Source: Oscillospiraceae bacterium (lineage in GTDB: Bacteria > Bacillota > Clostridia > Oscillospirales > Oscillospiraceae). From it: DNA of 33,894 bases. Numbering within the stretch: the stretch's first letter is position 1; every line of letters begins with the position of its first letter. Positions 28,063 to 33,894 of the stretch are shown here, piece by piece. The DNA lies in the NCBI GenBank assembly GCA_017439425.1, contig JAFSJE010000085.1, positions 1-33,894 on the forward strand. The letters run 5' to 3'. A program made the position numbers and the translations under genes. Under the pieces are notes generated by a model, which was given only the letters and a program-made list of their open reading frames with translations, made no database searches and was not told the origin of the DNA.

Positions 28063-30654
28063 TTACTCATCCTTCGGTTGAGCATTTCTGAACGCATCCT
28101 CCATCGGGCGCGTGCGATTAGCGAGGTTATTGCGGCGGATAAAGTCCGCAATATCGTTCTTTGCAAGGTCTATTTCGCCCTTCAGCTCAAGCGCCGTAAT
28201 TCTCAGAGCGCCGGAGCCGAGGATTATCATCTGCTCCGGACCGTCGGAGGTGGCAACGTAGACCTTGTGCGTCTTCGACAGCTTGTGCGCCGTGCGCTCG
28301 ATATATGTGTCGGCGGTCTCCGCTTCTTTTGTGTAGACCACGGAAATGCCGTTGTAGGTCTCAACCTTTTCAACGCCGTCCTTTACCTTATAAGCGTCGA
28401 AAACGAGGATAATCTCGTTCTTCTTAACGCCCCGGAAGTCAGATAGCGTGTCCATAAGCATTTTGCGCGCCGCGTCAAGTGATTCTGTGCTGACCTTTTT
28501 AAGCTCCTCCCACGCGAAAATGACGTTGTAGCCGTCCACGAGCAGGTATTCAGCGCCGGTAAAACGGGTTTTTATCTCAACCTTTTTATCGTCGAGGCTT
28601 GTCCTCGGTTCGTACTTCCTCCGCTCCTCCTTCGGAACGAAGTCACGGCGCTTCACTTCTCCGTAAGTGCGCTCGAAAATGCTCATAAGCTCGCTGTCGC
28701 CCGCCGGTGCGGTGCTTCTCCGAATTTCCGGAGCTTTTTCCGGCTCCTTTTCAGCTTTCAGAACACTCTCAAGGTGCATATGCGCCTTGACCTCATTCCA
28801 CGGCACAACGTAACCCGCTCCGTGCGCGCAGAAAACGCTGTCCGCAGAATTCGCCATATCGCGTTCAGGGTCGTAGCCGATTGCCTCTATAACTTTTTCG
28901 GCGCTTTTGCACTCGCGGTAGCCGCCGTAGGCGAGGGACAGTCTGCCAAGCCCGCGCGTGTACTCGGTCACCGCCGCGGCGTAGCCCGAGAGCGCAGATA
29001 CCGGCGCCGAGCCGGTCAGTATGCAGGTATCGCCCGCATTCTCCGGCGCGCTGTACTCACCGCCGAACATATCGAGGTCGGTCATCGCCCTGCCCATATT
29101 CTGCACCGGCAGAGTGAGCGTAAAGTCGTACCACGGCTCGAGAAGTACGCTCTCCGCCTCCATAAGTCCCTCGCGCACCGCGCGATAGGTCGCCTCGCGG
29201 AAGTCTCCGCCCTCTGTGTGCTTTAAGTGAGCCCTGCCTGCGGCGAGGGTCAGCCGCACATCGGTTATGGGCGAGCCGGTCAGAACTCCGAGATGCTGTT
29301 TTTCCGCTAAATGTGTGAGAATGAGCCTCTGCCAGTTGCGGTCAAGCTCGTCCTCCGGCACGACAGAGTCTATCTCAATTCCGCTCCCGCGCGGAAGCGG
29401 TGATATTATGATATGCGCCTCGGCGTAGTGCCTCAGCGGCTCGTAATGACCCACGCCCTCAACGGTGTTCTTCACCGTTTCACGGTAGATTATCCCGCCC
29501 TCGCCGAACCCGACGTCGAGCCCGAAGCGGTCGCGCAGTGAGCGCGCTATGACCTCAGTCTGCACCTTTCCCATGAGCCTTAGACTTATGCGGCCGGTTT
29601 CCTCGGAGTAGCTCACTCGCAGAAGCGGATCCTCCTCCTCAAGTATGCGGAATTTCGGCAGCGCAGTCGAGGCGCTCACGTCCTCGGGCAGTATCGCGTC
29701 GAAGCTCATGACCGGCTCTAAATATGGCTCCTCAGCGTTATCCTCAACGCCGAAGCCCTCGCCGATGAAGCTTGAGCTAAGCCCCGTCACGGCGACGACG
29801 TCGCCCGCCTCGGCGGAATCTGCCAGCGTGTACTTTTCGCCGGAATAGAGGCGTATCTGGTCGATTTTCTCGCCGCCGAGAATATCCTTGACCCGTATTT
29901 CGCCGCCCGTGAGCTTCATAAACGTCATCCGCGCGCCCATTTTGTCGCGCATGATCTTAAAAACCCTTGCGCCGAGGTTCGACGAGCGCGACGGGGTCGG
30001 CGCACAGCGGTCGATTGCTGTGAGAAGCTCCTGAACTCCCTCGCTTTTGAGCGCTGAGCCGAAGAGCACCGGGAAAACCTCGCGGTTTTCTATTGCGAGG
30101 CGCAGATTATAGTCCGAAACCGCGCCGGTGGCGAGATACTCCTCCAGCGCTCCTTCGCTTTTTTCAGCGACAGCCTCAGCCCAGTCCCCATTGAGGGCGA
30201 CGAAGCCATCGTCAAGCGAGCGCAGAGAGGTCATCACCATACTGCGGTCGAAGCCCGCAAGGTCGGTCTTATTTACGAAAACAAAAACCGGAACGCGGTA
30301 TTTTTTAAGAAGCTCCCATATCGTGCGCGTGTGGCCCTGAACGCCGTCGGTGCCGCTAAGAACAAGAACCGCCATATCGAGCACGGAAAAAACACGTTCG
30401 GTCTCGCCCGAAAAATCGGCGTGACCGGGCGTATCAAGGAGCGTAAGCTCCGTTTCTCCGAAGCTGAGGCGCGCCATCTTGGAGAAGATCGTAATGCCGC
30501 GTTCGCGCTCCATCGCGTTATTGTCAAGGTAGGCGTCGCCGTGGTCTACTCTGCCGAGCCTGCGTATCGCTCCGGAGGCGTACAGAAGCGCCTCGCTGAG
30601 CGTGGTTTTGCCGGCGTCGACGTGCGCGACAAGTCCGCAGACGAGCTTTTTCAT
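28063..30654 (-). CDS. EF-G/TetM-like translational GTPase fused to a Rae1/YacP-like NYN ribonuclease domain
   Basis: The 863-aa protein is a two-part fusion. Residues 1 to about 640 are a translational GTPase of the TetM/TetO ribosomal-protection branch: AHVDAGKTT (10-18), ERGIT (51-55), DTPGH (74-78), NKTD (128-131) and SALK, then domains II-V, with EPWYDFTLTLP as in TetM domain V. The domain IV tip that displaces tetracycline in TetM is a short HTEGGDF segment here, so drug resistance is not implied. After a charged linker (about 640-697), residues 700-840 match YacP/Rae1: LLVDGYN with D707, LVFDAYKVK with D753, YTKEAETAD with D782 and ATSDGPEQ with D804. Rae1 cuts mRNA in the ribosomal A site, the same site this GTPase branch enters. 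GAGGAGG precedes the ATG. Monocistronic. Confidence 0.9.
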   Translation of the reverse strand: MKKLVCGLVAHVDAGKTTLSEALLYASGAIRRLGRVDHGDAYLDNNAMERERGITIFSKMARLSFGETELTLLDTPGHADFSGETERVFSVLDMAVLVLSGTDGVQGHTRTIWELLKKYRVPVFVFVNKTDLAGFDRSMVMTSLRSLDDGFVALNGDWAEAVAEKSEGALEEYLATGAVSDYNLRLAIENREVFPVLFGSALKSEGVQELLTAIDRCAPTPSRSSNLGARVFKIMRDKMGARMTFMKLTGGEIRVKDILGGEKIDQIRLYSGEKYTLADSAEAGDVVAVTGLSSSFIGEGFGVEDNAEEPYLEPVMSFDAILPEDVSASTALPKFRILEEEDPLLRVSYSEETGRISLRLMGKVQTEVIARSLRDRFGLDVGFGEGGIIYRETVKNTVEGVGHYEPLRHYAEAHIIISPLPRGSGIEIDSVVPEDELDRNWQRLILTHLAEKQHLGVLTGSPITDVRLTLAAGRAHLKHTEGGDFREATYRAVREGLMEAESVLLEPWYDFTLTLPVQNMGRAMTDLDMFGGEYSAPENAGDTCILTGSAPVSALSGYAAAVTEYTRGLGRLSLAYGGYRECKSAEKVIEAIGYDPERDMANSADSVFCAHGAGYVVPWNEVKAHMHLESVLKAEKEPEKAPEIRRSTAPAGDSELMSIFERTYGEVKRRDFVPKEERRKYEPRTSLDDKKVEIKTRFTGAEYLLVDGYNVIFAWEELKKVSTESLDAARKMLMDTLSDFRGVKKNEIILVFDAYKVKDGVEKVETYNGISVVYTKEAETADTYIERTAHKLSKTHKVYVATSDGPEQMIILGSGALRITALELKGEIDLAKNDIADFIRRNNLANRTRPMEDAFRNAQPKDE

Positions 30655-30686
30655 TCGACTCGCCTCCTCTTCGTGATATTTTCCCT

Positions 30687-30716
30687 ATTGTAACACACTT
30701 TTGAAAGTGCTACAAT
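30687..30716. promoter_or_regulatory. Symmetric overlapping divergent promoters
   Basis: On the plus strand TTGTAA (30688-30693) and TACAAT (30711-30716) are 17 bp apart, reading toward udp. On the minus strand TTGTAG (30715-30710) and TACAAT (30692-30687) are also 17 bp apart, reading toward the GTPase-NYN gene. Each -10 coincides with the other's -35, so the two cannot be occupied at once. Confidence 0.7.
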
Positions 30717-30737
30717 AAGAAAAAAGGGGGCAGTAAA

Positions 30738-31484
30738 ATGAGCGAACAGTACCACATAAAGCTTAATCCCGGCGACGTCGGGCGCTATGTCATTCTCCCC
30801 GGCGACCCCGGAAGATGCGAAAAGATAGCGCAGTATTTCGACGACGCGAAGTTTATAATGCAAAACCGCGAGTACGTCACCTACACCGGAACGCTTCTCG
30901 GCGAGAAGGTCAGCGTTTGCTCCACCGGAATCGGCGGTGCTTCCGCCTCTATCGCTATGGAGGAGCTGATGAACGTCGGCGCGGACACATTCCTGCGTGT
31001 CGGTACCTGCGGCGGCATAAACACGAAGGTCGTCGCCGGCGATATCGTTATCGCCACCGGCGCTGTCAGAATGGAGGGCACAAGCCGCGAGTACGCGCCG
31101 ATCGAATACCCCGCAGTGCCGGATTTCGGCGTAACGCAGGAGCTTGTCGAGGCGGCGAAAAGCCTCGGGCTCACCTATCACACCGGCGTCGCCCAGTGCA
31201 AGGACAGCTTTTACGGTCAGCACGCGCCGGAAAAGAGTCCGGTTTTCTACGAGCTTCTCAATAAGTGGGAGAGCTGGAAGCGGCTCGGCGTGATGTGCAG
31301 TGAGATGGAGTCTGCCGCGCTCTTCTGCGTTGCTGCTGCGAGAGGCGTGCGGTGCGGAAGCGTGTTTCAGGTCGTCTGGAATCAGGAGCGCAAAAATCTC
31401 GGCATCGACGACCCGGAGTGTCACGATACCACCGGCGCAATTAAATGTGCCGTCGAAGCGATAAAGCGAATGATTAAAGGGTAA
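30738..31484 (+). CDS. udp: Uridine phosphorylase-type nucleoside phosphorylase
   Basis: The 248-aa protein belongs to the PNP/UDP phosphorylase family (hexameric NP-I type): [14 protein letters not shown] at the N-terminus forms the phosphate site, [16 protein letters not shown] and RVGTCGGI are family signatures, and SEMESAALF binds the ribose. The [10 protein letters not shown] segment sits where uridine phosphorylases hold their pyrimidine-specific residues. It splits uridine and phosphate to uracil and ribose-1-phosphate, for nucleoside salvage in the cytoplasm. It is single, with AAGGGGG 8 bp before the ATG, a very short predicted leader (about 15 nt) and a strong terminator. Purine specificity is less likely but not excluded. 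Confidence 0.87.
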   Translation: MSEQYHIKLNPGDVGRYVILPGDPGRCEKIAQYFDDAKFIMQNREYVTYTGTLLGEKVSVCSTGIGGASASIAMEELMNVGADTFLRVGTCGGINTKVVAGDIVIATGAVRMEGTSREYAPIEYPAVPDFGVTQELVEAAKSLGLTYHTGVAQCKDSFYGQHAPEKSPVFYELLNKWESWKRLGVMCSEMESAALFCVAAARGVRCGSVFQVVWNQERKNLGIDDPECHDTTGAIKCAVEAIKRMIKG

Positions 31485-31516
31485 AATAATCCGCCTCGTC
31501 ACTGAGGCGGATTATT
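31485..31516. terminator. Bidirectional terminator between udp and fprA
   Basis: AATAATCCGCCTC (31485-31497) pairs perfectly with GAGGCGGATTATT (31504-31516), a 13-bp stem with a 6-nt loop. The convergent genes stop at 31484 and 31527. Confidence 0.9.
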
Positions 31517-31526
31517 TGTCAATTAT

Positions 31527-32717
31527 TTACTTCGCCAGCTCGTCGGCGAGAGCGTCGAGCTCATGCTCCTGCTCCGGCTTCAGCGCGCTCTTCGCGGTGA
31601 CTACGCTCTCGATAAGCTCCACATTCTTCGCGCCCTCGAGGATCTTTTTGAGGGTGTTCGCGGCACTGGGCGCCCATGAGCCGTTCTGCATGATCGCAAC
31701 GCGGCGGTTCTGGAATGCGTGCGCCATGAGATCGTGAAGCGCGTCCTCCATCTTAACGAACGCGCCGCCGTTATAGCTCGCGGAGGCGAAAACAAGGCGG
31801 TCATATCTGAACGCCGCGGCGACGATCTCGCTGACGTGAGAAACCGAGGAGTCGATAACTCTCGTCTTTACGCCCCTCTCGCGGAGCTTGACCGCAAGCG
31901 CCATCGCCATATTCTCGGTGTGGCCGTAGATCGAGCCGTAAACTATGCAGACGCCCTTTTCCTCGGGCTCGTAGGAAGCCCACTTTGTGTACTTATCGAG
32001 GATAAGCCCGAGATTTTCTCTCCACACCGGGCCGTGAAGCGGGCACAGCATCGCGATATCGAGCTTCGCCGCCTTCGCAAGGACAGCCTTGACCTGCACG
32101 CCGTATTTTCCGACGATGTTTGCGTAGTATCTTCTCGCCTCGTCGAGGTAATCGCCCTCGAAGTCGACCTCATCGGCAAAGATTGCGCCGCCGAGAGCGC
32201 CGAATGTGCCGAATGCGTCGGCGGTGAACATGACCTTTTCGGCCTTTTCATAGCTCATCATTACCTCGGGCCAGTGTACCATAGGCGCCATGGTAAAGGT
32301 AAGCTCGTGCTTGCCGAGTGATAGCGAGCTGCCCTCCGCGACGACAGCAGCCCTTGCGGAAACGTCTGTATTGAAGAACTGAACGATCATATCGAGCACC
32401 TTTTTGTTGGCGACGATCCGAGTATCGGGGTACTTCTCAAGCAGGCGCATGAGCGAGTAGCTGTGATCGGGCTCCATGTGGTGAACTACGACGTAGTCGA
32501 GCGCCCTTCCGCCGAGCGCGTATTCAAGGTTTTCAAGCCAGTCTTCGACGATGGACTTGTCCACGGTGTCCATAAGGCAGGTTTTCTCATCGAGAATGAG
32601 ATAGGAATTGTATGTAACGCCGTTCGGAATGGGATAAACTCCCTCAAAAAGCGCCGTGCGGCGATCGTCACCGCCGACGTAGATGATCGACTCGGATATT
32701 TTGCGGATAGTCTGCAT
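31527..32717 (-). CDS. fprA: Flavodiiron protein (A-type flavoprotein, FprA-like)
   Basis: The 396-aa protein has an N-terminal metallo-beta-lactamase-like di-iron domain with all ligands: H80, E82, D84/H85 in HHMEPDHS, H148 (MVHWPE), D167 (FTADAFG) and H228 (CPLHGP). From about residue 255 a flavodoxin domain follows (CIVYGSIYGHTENMA binds FMN phosphate). Flavodiiron proteins reduce oxygen to water or nitric oxide to nitrous oxide in strict anaerobes; here electrons would come from a rubredoxin-type partner encoded elsewhere. It has its own promoter and terminator. AAGGAG precedes the ATG. Choice between oxygen and NO as physiological substrate is not visible. Confidence 0.95.
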   Translation of the reverse strand: MQTIRKISESIIYVGGDDRRTALFEGVYPIPNGVTYNSYLILDEKTCLMDTVDKSIVEDWLENLEYALGGRALDYVVVHHMEPDHSYSLMRLLEKYPDTRIVANKKVLDMIVQFFNTDVSARAAVVAEGSSLSLGKHELTFTMAPMVHWPEVMMSYEKAEKVMFTADAFGTFGALGGAIFADEVDFEGDYLDEARRYYANIVGKYGVQVKAVLAKAAKLDIAMLCPLHGPVWRENLGLILDKYTKWASYEPEEKGVCIVYGSIYGHTENMAMALAVKLRERGVKTRVIDSSVSHVSEIVAAAFRYDRLVFASASYNGGAFVKMEDALHDLMAHAFQNRRVAIMQNGSWAPSAANTLKKILEGAKNVELIESVVTAKSALKPEQEHELDALADELAK

Positions 32718-32749
32718 ATCTGTACTCCTTAATAAATATATATATGTAT

Positions 32750-32778
32750 ATTGTAGCAGACCTCGACTATTAAATCAA
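32750..32778 (-). promoter_or_regulatory. Promoter of fprA
   Basis: On the minus strand TTGATT (32778-32773) and TACAAT (32755-32750) are 17 bp apart. The -35 overlaps the stop codon of the small Cys-rich gene upstream. Confidence 0.65.
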
Positions 32779-32936
32779 CTTAAAAATATATCGTAAAAAT
32801 CTTCGGACAGGATTTCGTTATAGCCGAACTTTCCGTCCTCCACACAGTCGGGCTTCGGGCATTCAAAGCAGCTTGACGAATGCGGGCATTCGCGGTATTC
32901 GCGGTTTTTTCGACGTTTTTTCAGAAATTTCTTCAT
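32775..32936 (-). CDS. Small Cys-rich protein, 53 aa
   Basis: An ATG at 32936, preceded by GGGGAGGG at 7-8 bp, opens a 53-codon frame ending TGA at 32775. The protein begins very basic (MKKFLKKRRKNREYRE), then carries four cysteines, C17, C23, C26 and C31, in ECPHSSSCFECPKPDC, and ends acidic and aromatic (SEDFYDIFLS). The cysteine knuckle could bind zinc or an iron-sulfur cluster. I do not recognise a named family. It lies just upstream of fprA on the same strand, its stop overlapping the fprA -35, so both may be co-transcribed in part. A very strong ribosome site and non-random composition favour a real gene. Confidence 0.65.
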   Translation of the reverse strand: MKKFLKKRRKNREYRECPHSSSCFECPKPDCVEDGKFGYNEILSEDFYDIFLS

Positions 32937-32952
32937 TTTGCCCTCCCCTTTA

Positions 32953-32981
32953 TTGACAAAAATCGAATAATGTGATAAGAT
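32953..32981 (+). promoter_or_regulatory. Promoter of the XRE/ImmA-like pair
   Basis: TTGACA (32953-32958) and TAAGAT (32976-32981) are 17 bp apart, with a perfect -35. The leader to the ATG at 33086 is about 100 nt and contains two palindromes. Confidence 0.7.
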
Positions 32982-32982
32982 T

Positions 32983-33032
32983 TTGGTAACGATAATACCA
33001 ACTGTCTGAGATTATATCATATTTATGATATA
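32983..33032. promoter_or_regulatory. Two palindromes, candidate operators of the XRE regulator
   Basis: TTGGTA (32983-32988) and TACCAA (32996-33001) form an inverted repeat with a 7-bp spacer just after the -10. TATATCATA (33013-33021) and TATGATATA (33024-33032) form a 9-bp-arm palindrome with a 2-bp centre. Both lie where a bound repressor would block the promoter. Confidence 0.5.
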
Positions 33033-33085
33033 TAAGTCAAGGTATATATCTTATTTTTCTAAGACTTTTTGAGGAGGGCGAAAAT

Positions 33086-33448
33086 ATGACCTTCTACGAC
33101 AGATATTGCGAGCTGTGTTCTGAGCGCGGCATGAAGCCGCACAGCCGCTCGACAACGGACCTGCTCGGCATATCCAACGGTTCAGTTACGGTGTGGAAAA
33201 ACGGCACCCTTCCGAAGGCGGAGACGCTTGACAGGCTTGCGCGCTTCTTCGGCGTTACCGTGGATTATCTGCTCGGCGCAGAGACCGAGGAGCTGCACAT
33301 CGACAGCGAGATGCAGGAATTTTTGCAGCTCATGGCGTCGAGAAGCGAGATGCGCACGCTCTTCCGCGCCTCCAGAAACGCGACCAAGGAGGATATCGAG
33401 ATTGCCTCGAACCTCATCGACTCGCTCGTTAACCGCAGCAGGAAATGA
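33086..33448 (+). CDS. XRE-family (Cro/CI-like) regulator
   Basis: The 120-aa protein has a helix-turn-helix at about residues 4-64 (TDLLGISNGSVTVWKNG, then LDRLARFFGVTVDYLLG), typical of small phage- or element-type repressors, followed by a helical segment ending with many basic residues. It probably represses its own promoter via the palindromes upstream. GAGGAGGG lies 8 bp before the ATG. It overlaps the following metallopeptidase-like gene by 4 bp (ATGA), the usual arrangement of a repressor with an ImmA-type protease that can relieve repression. Confidence 0.9.
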   Translation: MTFYDRYCELCSERGMKPHSRSTTDLLGISNGSVTVWKNGTLPKAETLDRLARFFGVTVDYLLGAETEELHIDSEMQEFLQLMASRSEMRTLFRASRNATKEDIEIASNLIDSLVNRSRK

Positions 33449-33738
33449 CGGCGCAGTATTTTGTCTATTATCTCCCGCTGCCGCTGACCATACACGGCTC
33501 TGTGCGCCTGAATGACGACGGGACCTACTCGATATATCTCAACTCCCGCGACTCCGCCGAGGAGTGGCATAAGACTATCGAGCACGAGCTTCGTCACATT
33601 GAGGGCGGGCATCTTTACTCCGACAAGCCGGTCTGGAAGCTCGAGCTGGAGGCGGACGGGATAGCTTTGCCCGCGCCCGAGACTTCGGAGCCGAAAATCT
33701 ACGCCTCGCTTGAGGATCTGAGAGAAAACTTTATATAA
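33445..33738 (+). CDS. ImmA/IrrE-like HExxH protein, short form
   Basis: This 97-aa protein carries HELRH at residues 47-51, the HExxH zinc motif, followed by EGGH and by an acidic ELEADGIAL segment (67-75) where ImmA/IrrE peptidases have their third zinc ligand. The N-terminal part is beta-rich (VYYLPLPLTIHGSVRL). It is shorter than most ImmA-type proteins, so it may be a minimal form. It is translationally coupled to the XRE regulator gene, suggesting it cleaves or binds that repressor. Its stop is 17 bp from an IS3-type element, which may have removed the natural terminator. Confidence 0.8.
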   Translation: MTAQYFVYYLPLPLTIHGSVRLNDDGTYSIYLNSRDSAEEWHKTIEHELRHIEGGHLYSDKPVWKLELEADGIALPAPETSEPKIYASLEDLRENFI

Positions 33739-33755
33739 AAATCCCCGGTTCACAC

Positions 33756-33894
33756 TGAACAGCACCCCATTTGTTAGACAAGTATGGTATACTACTAACA
33801 AGTGGGGTGTTGTTATATGCCGAAAGGAATACCGAACAAGAGATACACTGGTGAATTCAAGCAAAACGTTGTCGAGACGATGATGAGAGCAAGG
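33756..33894 (+). mobile_element. Left end of an IS3-family (IS150-like) insertion sequence (partial)
   Basis: From 33756 the sequence TGAACAGCACCCCATTTG... is a typical IS3-family left end, starting TG and followed within 60 bp by a transposase start. An imperfect hairpin pairs GCACCCCATTTGTTAG with the segment ending at 33811, as in IS3-type left ends. The element runs off the window. The segment AAAATCCCCGG at 33737-33748 looks like half of a terminator stem interrupted by the insertion. Confidence 0.75.
33817..33894 (+). CDS. IS3-family transposase OrfA, N-terminal 26 residues (partial)
   Basis: The frame from the ATG at 33817 reads MPKGIPNKRYTGEFKQNVVE and continues to the window edge. 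The start MPKGxPNKRYTxEFK is typical of OrfA (helix-turn-helix protein) of IS150-type IS3 elements, which makes the fused transposase by frameshifting with OrfB. The C-terminal part lies outside the window. Confidence 0.8.
   Translation, partial: MPKGIPNKRYTGEFKQNVVETMMRAR

Noticed and set aside
28063-30654. Tetracycline resistance gene (TetM/TetO type)
   Set aside because: The GTPase is in the same branch, but the domain IV tip that displaces the drug is different and the protein carries an RNase-like fusion. Resistance is not supported by sequence alone.
33086-33738. Toxin-antitoxin pair
   Set aside because: The second protein has HExxH and a repressor partner, pointing to the ImmA type. 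No toxin fold is visible, so a toxin-antitoxin label would be a guess.
1-33894. CRISPR arrays, tRNA and rRNA genes, riboswitches
   Set aside because: No regularly spaced direct repeats, cloverleaf-like or rRNA-like sequences were noticed. The only tandem repeat is the coding one at 21312. I could not run covariance models.

Overview
The window looks like chromosomal DNA of an anaerobic, probably gut-dwelling Clostridia member (Oscillospiraceae-like is my best guess, by inference only). Supporting signs are strong AAGGAGG-type ribosome binding sites, LplB/LplC-type sugar ABC permeases, an A-type flavodiiron protein, a superoxide-reductase-like domain, and moderately GC-rich coding DNA. No rRNA, tRNA or CRISPR array was seen. 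Both edges lie inside IS3-family insertion sequences: the right end of one at 1-140 and the left end of another from 33756. The window may therefore be a whole contig broken at IS copies.

Layout. 160-3026 (minus) is a signalling operon: response regulator-GGDEF-EAL, then a free HPt protein, then an FRG-domain protein. 3127-3340 holds a terminator and a hairpin-rich repeat candidate. 3349-4449 is a cation diffusion facilitator. 4592-26276 is a large pectin-utilisation locus. 26319-28058 holds two XRE-type regulators, one fused to a complete superoxide-reductase-like domain. 28063-30654 encodes an EF-G/TetM-like GTPase fused to a Rae1/YacP-like NYN RNase domain, with a divergent uridine phosphorylase. 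31527-32936 holds a flavodiiron protein and an unlisted-size 53-aa Cys-rich ORF. 33086-33738 is an XRE/ImmA-like pair.

Pectin locus. An 11-kb minus-strand operon (24120 to 13024) encodes a small ECF-S-like membrane protein, LplB- and LplC-type permeases, a 739-aa lipoprotein binding protein, two small 4-TM proteins, an ABC ATPase, two more 4-TM proteins, a GH28 galacturonase and a GH105 unsaturated galacturonyl hydrolase. Divergent from it are a CE8 pectinesterase and KDG kinase. A second minus-strand operon (12126 to 6982) encodes a GH4 alpha-galacturonidase, another ABC ATPase, KduI, a KDPG aldolase with a VOC extension, and a KduD-like dehydrogenase. An AraC regulator is divergent from it. 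UxaB (plus) and an alpha/beta hydrolase complete the set. None of the carbohydrate-active enzymes has a visible signal peptide, so methylated galacturonate oligomers are probably imported intact and then de-esterified and cut in the cytoplasm. Unsaturated ends would flow through KduI, KduD, KdgK and Eda to pyruvate and glyceraldehyde-3-phosphate. Saturated galacturonate would flow through UxaC and UxaA (neither is in this window) with UxaB.

Most notable: the GTPase-NYN fusion, the membrane-pair/ATPase/membrane-pair gene block inside the importer operon, the XRE-superoxide reductase fusion, and several well-formed divergent promoter/operator regions.
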